From NCBI GenBank assembly GCA_963785755.1, contig CAWAXG010000050.1, forward strand, positions 196,497-260,496: DNA of 64,000 bases, given 5' to 3'. This stretch comes from JACCXG01 sp963785755. GTDB taxonomy: Bacteria > Acidobacteriota > Vicinamibacteria > Vicinamibacterales > 2-12-FULL-66-21. The position numbers and the translations under genes were made by a program. The notes beneath the pieces are model-generated. The model made no database searches. It saw only the letters and a list, made by a program, of their open reading frames with translations, and had not been told where the DNA came from. Of this stretch, positions 61,164 through 64,000 are shown one piece after another (the first letter of the stretch is position 1; the number at the start of each line of letters is the position of its first letter).

Positions 61164-61638
61164 GCCGGCGCTCCTTGATCATCGCCGCGCCCGCGGCGCG
61201 CACCGCCTCGATGATCCTGGGGTAGGTGCCGCACCGGCAGAGGTGCCCGTTGAGGGTGCGCTTGATCTCGTCCTCGCCCGCCGATGGCGTCTGCTCGAGC
61301 AGGGCGACCGCTGCCGTCACCATGCCGGATGTGCAGAATCCGCATTGGAAAGCCTGCGCCTCGACGAACGCCTGCTGCACCGGGTGGAGGCGGCCCTGTG
61401 GCGCGAGCCCCTCGATCGTTGTGACGGTGGCGCCCGCCACCGTCGCTGCCTGGGTGGTGCAGGCCGCGACCGGCCGTCGATCGACCAATACCGTGCAGCT
61501 GCCACACAGCCCCTCACCGCACCCGAGCTTTGCCCCCGTGAGATGGAGCTGCTCCCGGAGCAAATCGAGCAGGCTGGTGCCGGCGCGCACCTCGCCGCTC
61601 CACGAATGGCCGTTTACCGTCAGGGTGAGCTTTGGCAT
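61156..61638 (-). CDS. Molybdenum hydroxylase [2Fe-2S] small subunit
   Basis: 160 aa from ATG 61638 (MPKLTLTVNG). Plant-type cluster ligands in GCGEGLCGSCTVLVD and second-cluster ligands in CGFCTSGM and CRCGTYPRI. Electron-transfer partner of the large subunit, with an 8-nt overlap. There is no FAD subunit, so an external acceptor such as a cytochrome is likely, as in IorAB. Confidence 0.93.
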   Translation of the reverse strand: MPKLTLTVNGHSWSGEVRAGTSLLDLLREQLHLTGAKLGCGEGLCGSCTVLVDRRPVAACTTQAATVAGATVTTIEGLAPQGRLHPVQQAFVEAQAFQCGFCTSGMVTAAVALLEQTPSAGEDEIKRTLNGHLCRCGTYPRIIEAVRAAGAAMIKERRRG

Positions 61639-61688
61639 CGCGCTGCTGTTCCCGTTCGTCAGTCGATCATAGCCCTGCAAGCCATCGA

Positions 61689-64000
61689 TCAGCGCCCACC
61701 GGAGCGGTCCCTTTGCACGCGCCGGTTCGTTCGCGCGGTAGGCGCCGCGCTCCAGGGATCTTCCGGCCACGGATGTTTCGGGTAGCGACCTCGTAATTCC
61801 TTCCGCACTTCCGGATACGTCCGTTCCCAGAAGCTGCGCAGGTCGCGCGTAGTTTGCACCGGCCGTCCGTTCGGCGCGAGCAGCAGCAATAACACGGGCT
61901 CCTGCTGCGGGCCGACACGCGGCGTCTCGGCCAGCCCGAACAGCTCCTGCAGTTTGACGGACGCGGACACGGTGCCGTCGTCGTGGTACTCGAGCGCGCG
62001 CGTGCGGCCGCTGGGAACAGCCAGTTCGGCGGGGGCATCACGTTCGAGCCGCTGGCGCTCGTCCCACGTGAGGTGCTCGGCAAGGTCGATTTGCTCGAGC
62101 GTAGTTCGGCCGACTATCGCACGCTCGAGCAGCGCGCGCAGGTCCAGCGGTAGATCTGCGAAGCGCATGCGGCGCGCGAGCTGCTCCTCAGCCTCGGCCC
62201 ATCCGCGCGCGACGTACTCGTCCCGCAGCATTGCGGCTGCTGCGCTCGGGTCGGGCGGGACTTGATGTTCGGTCAGTACGATCGCGTCGTAGTACTCCCG
62301 CCTGAAGGCACGCACGCGCCCCGCATCCCGGTCGAACTCGTGCACCGTTGCCGTGTGCGACGCCGTCAGCCACTCGCGATCGACGTTGCTGGCGAGGTGA
62401 ATCTTCGCTTCCGCTTCGCCGCGCCGGCTGGCGCGAACGTCGATTGCAGCGACGAACTCGCCGCCGCGGACGCCGCTCGCTTCCGACAGCACGGCGCCGT
62501 GCCCGGACGCGAGGAGGACGCGCGGCGAGCCGGACTGGCGCCGCCGGCCAACGCGATCCGGATAGGCGTGAAAGACCGCGCGGCGGAAGCTCCGTTCGTC
62601 GAGCGCCGCCGACGACGCCTCGATGCCGCTCGTGTGTTGAAGCGCTCGAGCGGTGTGCAACACGTGAGACGGCAGCTGTTGCTCGTGCTCCACCGCCGAC
62701 AGCAGATCGCTCGTCGTCGTCGCCGTGCGCGACGGAAGGAAGTGGCGCTCCGAGAGAACCGCGCAGGCCAGCGCGGCTCTCCATGAGCCGCGGGCCTCGA
62801 GCAGCAGGCGCGCCAGCCGCGGGTGCAGCGGGATGCCGTGGAGCCTGGCGCCCAAGCTGGTGAGACGCCCACCCTCGACCGCGCCAAGTCTGGTGAGCAG
62901 AGCCATGCCAGCGTCAATCGCGTCGTCGGCTGGTCGTTCGAACCAGCCGAACTTCCACGGGTCGCTGCCCCAGGCAAGGACGTCGAGCAGCGGCCCGGAG
63001 AGATCGACGCGGTGAATCTCCGGTTGGCGGTGGGGCCGCAGCTTGTCGGCGGCGCTCCAGAGCCGGACGGCGGTGCCAGGCCCCAGGCGGGCTGCGCGTC
63101 CCGCTCGCTGGTCCGCCGAGTCGGACGAAATCCGCTCGGTCTCGAGGCTGTCGACGGCGCGATCGGCATCGTAGCGGGCGACTTTGTGCAATCCCGTGTC
63201 CACGACGACCCGAACACCCGGGACGGTCAACGATGTTTCAGCGATGTTCGTCGCCAGGATGATCCGTCGCGCCGGCGTCTGGGCAATCGCCGCGTCCTGA
63301 TCTGAGGCCGGCAACCCACCGTGGAGCGGCACGATTTCCACGCCTGGCGCCACTCGGGCTGCCTCCGTCATCGCCCGCGCAATCTCCGGCGCGCCAGCAA
63401 GAAAGCACAGGACTTGCCCGGAACTGGAGGACAGCGCCCCAGCGGCAGCCGCGACGACAGCCGTCTCCGGCCGATACGACGACCTCCAGCGGAAACGTTT
63501 CACCTGGGATCGTGATGACCGGACAGCCACCGAGCCACGCGGCCACCCCCGCGGCGTCGAGCGTTGCGGACATGACGACGAGGCGCAGATCGTCGCGCGC
63601 CAGCCAGGCCTGGCGTGCGAGGGCGATGGCAAGATCCGCGTGGATGGTGCGCTCGTGGAACTCGTCCAGCACCACCGTGCGGAAGTCCGACAGCAGCGGA
63701 TCCTGCTGCAGCCGTGCGGTCAGGATTCCTTCGGTGGCGATGAGCAGCTTCGTGGCGCCGGTGAACCGGCGCTCGAGTCGTACGTGCCAGCCAACCTCGC
63801 GTCCGAGGGTCCAGCCCTGCTCCGCCGCGATGCGTGCCGCGATGCTGCGTGCTGCAACACGTCGCGGCTGCAGCACGATGACGGCGCCGTCGGCCGCGAG
63901 CGCCGGCGGCACCCGTGTGGTCTTTCCCGTACCGGGGGCAGCAGTGATCACGGCCATGCGGTGCTCGCGGACGTGTGCGAGGATGGTTGGAATCGATGAA
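61689..64000 (-). CDS. hrpB: ATP-dependent helicase HrpB (5' end cut by the window, one frameshift)
   Basis: DEAH-box helicase. Walker A APGTGKTTR, LDEFHER box and VMSATLD lie in the upstream part (63957 down). The helicase C domain (RIILATNIAETSLTVPGV, QRAGRAARLGPG) and the HrpB-specific C-terminus follow in another frame. Removing one base near 63477 joins FPLEVV to YRPETAVVAAAAG. The frame is open through the window edge with IPTILAHVREH before the first methionine, so a few N-terminal residues are missing. RNA target unknown. Confidence 0.9.

Overview
A 64-kb stretch of a GC-rich (roughly two-thirds GC by eye) Gram-negative bacterial chromosome. LPS heptose and O-antigen genes show an outer membrane. 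The best taxonomic hint is RpoB, which has a large cysteine-rich (double zinc-ribbon) insertion that I associate with Acidobacteriota. Housekeeping order, codon bias and the IspD-IspF fusion fit that phylum (perhaps the Vicinamibacteria side), but this is inference and not a database result.

Layout. 1-10582: complex I genes nuoD-E-F-H-J-K-L-M-N, with nuoG and nuoI absent from their usual places. 10712-13820: NfeD protein, flotillin and a membrane protein. 13798-18367: selA, two small hypotheticals, a cold-shock gene with a long attenuator-like leader, and purH. 18374-25795: envelope genes (ArnT-like transferase; minus-strand Trm112-like, GT9, O-antigen ligase and heptose-kinase operon; TPR protein; LolB-like lipoprotein). 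25792-34663: ispE, tRNA-Gln, prs, rplY, pth, rpsF-rpsR-rplI, dnaB, alr, radA. 34725-40162: PIN/TRAM protein, plsC, ispDF, gltX, rlmB. 40259-55557: tRNA-Thr/Tyr/Gly/Thr, tuf, rpmG, tRNA-Trp, secE, nusG, rplK-A-J-L, rpoB, rpoC. This last order is the ancient conserved translation/transcription cluster.

55608-59075 is the accessory region. Immediately after the rpoC terminator lies a run of seven attC-like sites (R''/L''...L'/R' architecture with unpaired bases on one arm), plus a half site. They separate small cassettes: two small membrane proteins that start just after a site, a reverse-oriented surface-type protein, a truncated DUF4160 gene, a VOC-family gene, and ORF-less units. No integron integrase is visible, so it looks like a CALIN (cluster of attC sites lacking an integrase). 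59061-64000 returns to metabolism: a molybdenum hydroxylase pair and hrpB.

Two genome-scale oddities recur. First, several families of palindromic intergenic repeats (REP-like, plus short tandem CTCCCAA/GAGTCCC/TTGAACC runs) sit between or inside operons. A paired inverted copy splits nuoL, and a 228-bp element with 21-bp inverted ends sits between nuoE and nuoF. Second, at least nine 1-2 nt indels break otherwise intact genes, several of them essential (nuoF, nuoM, pth, rlmB, rpoC, hrpB, flotillin). This looks more like residual sequencing or assembly error than decay, so I annotate such genes over their full span and give the break position.
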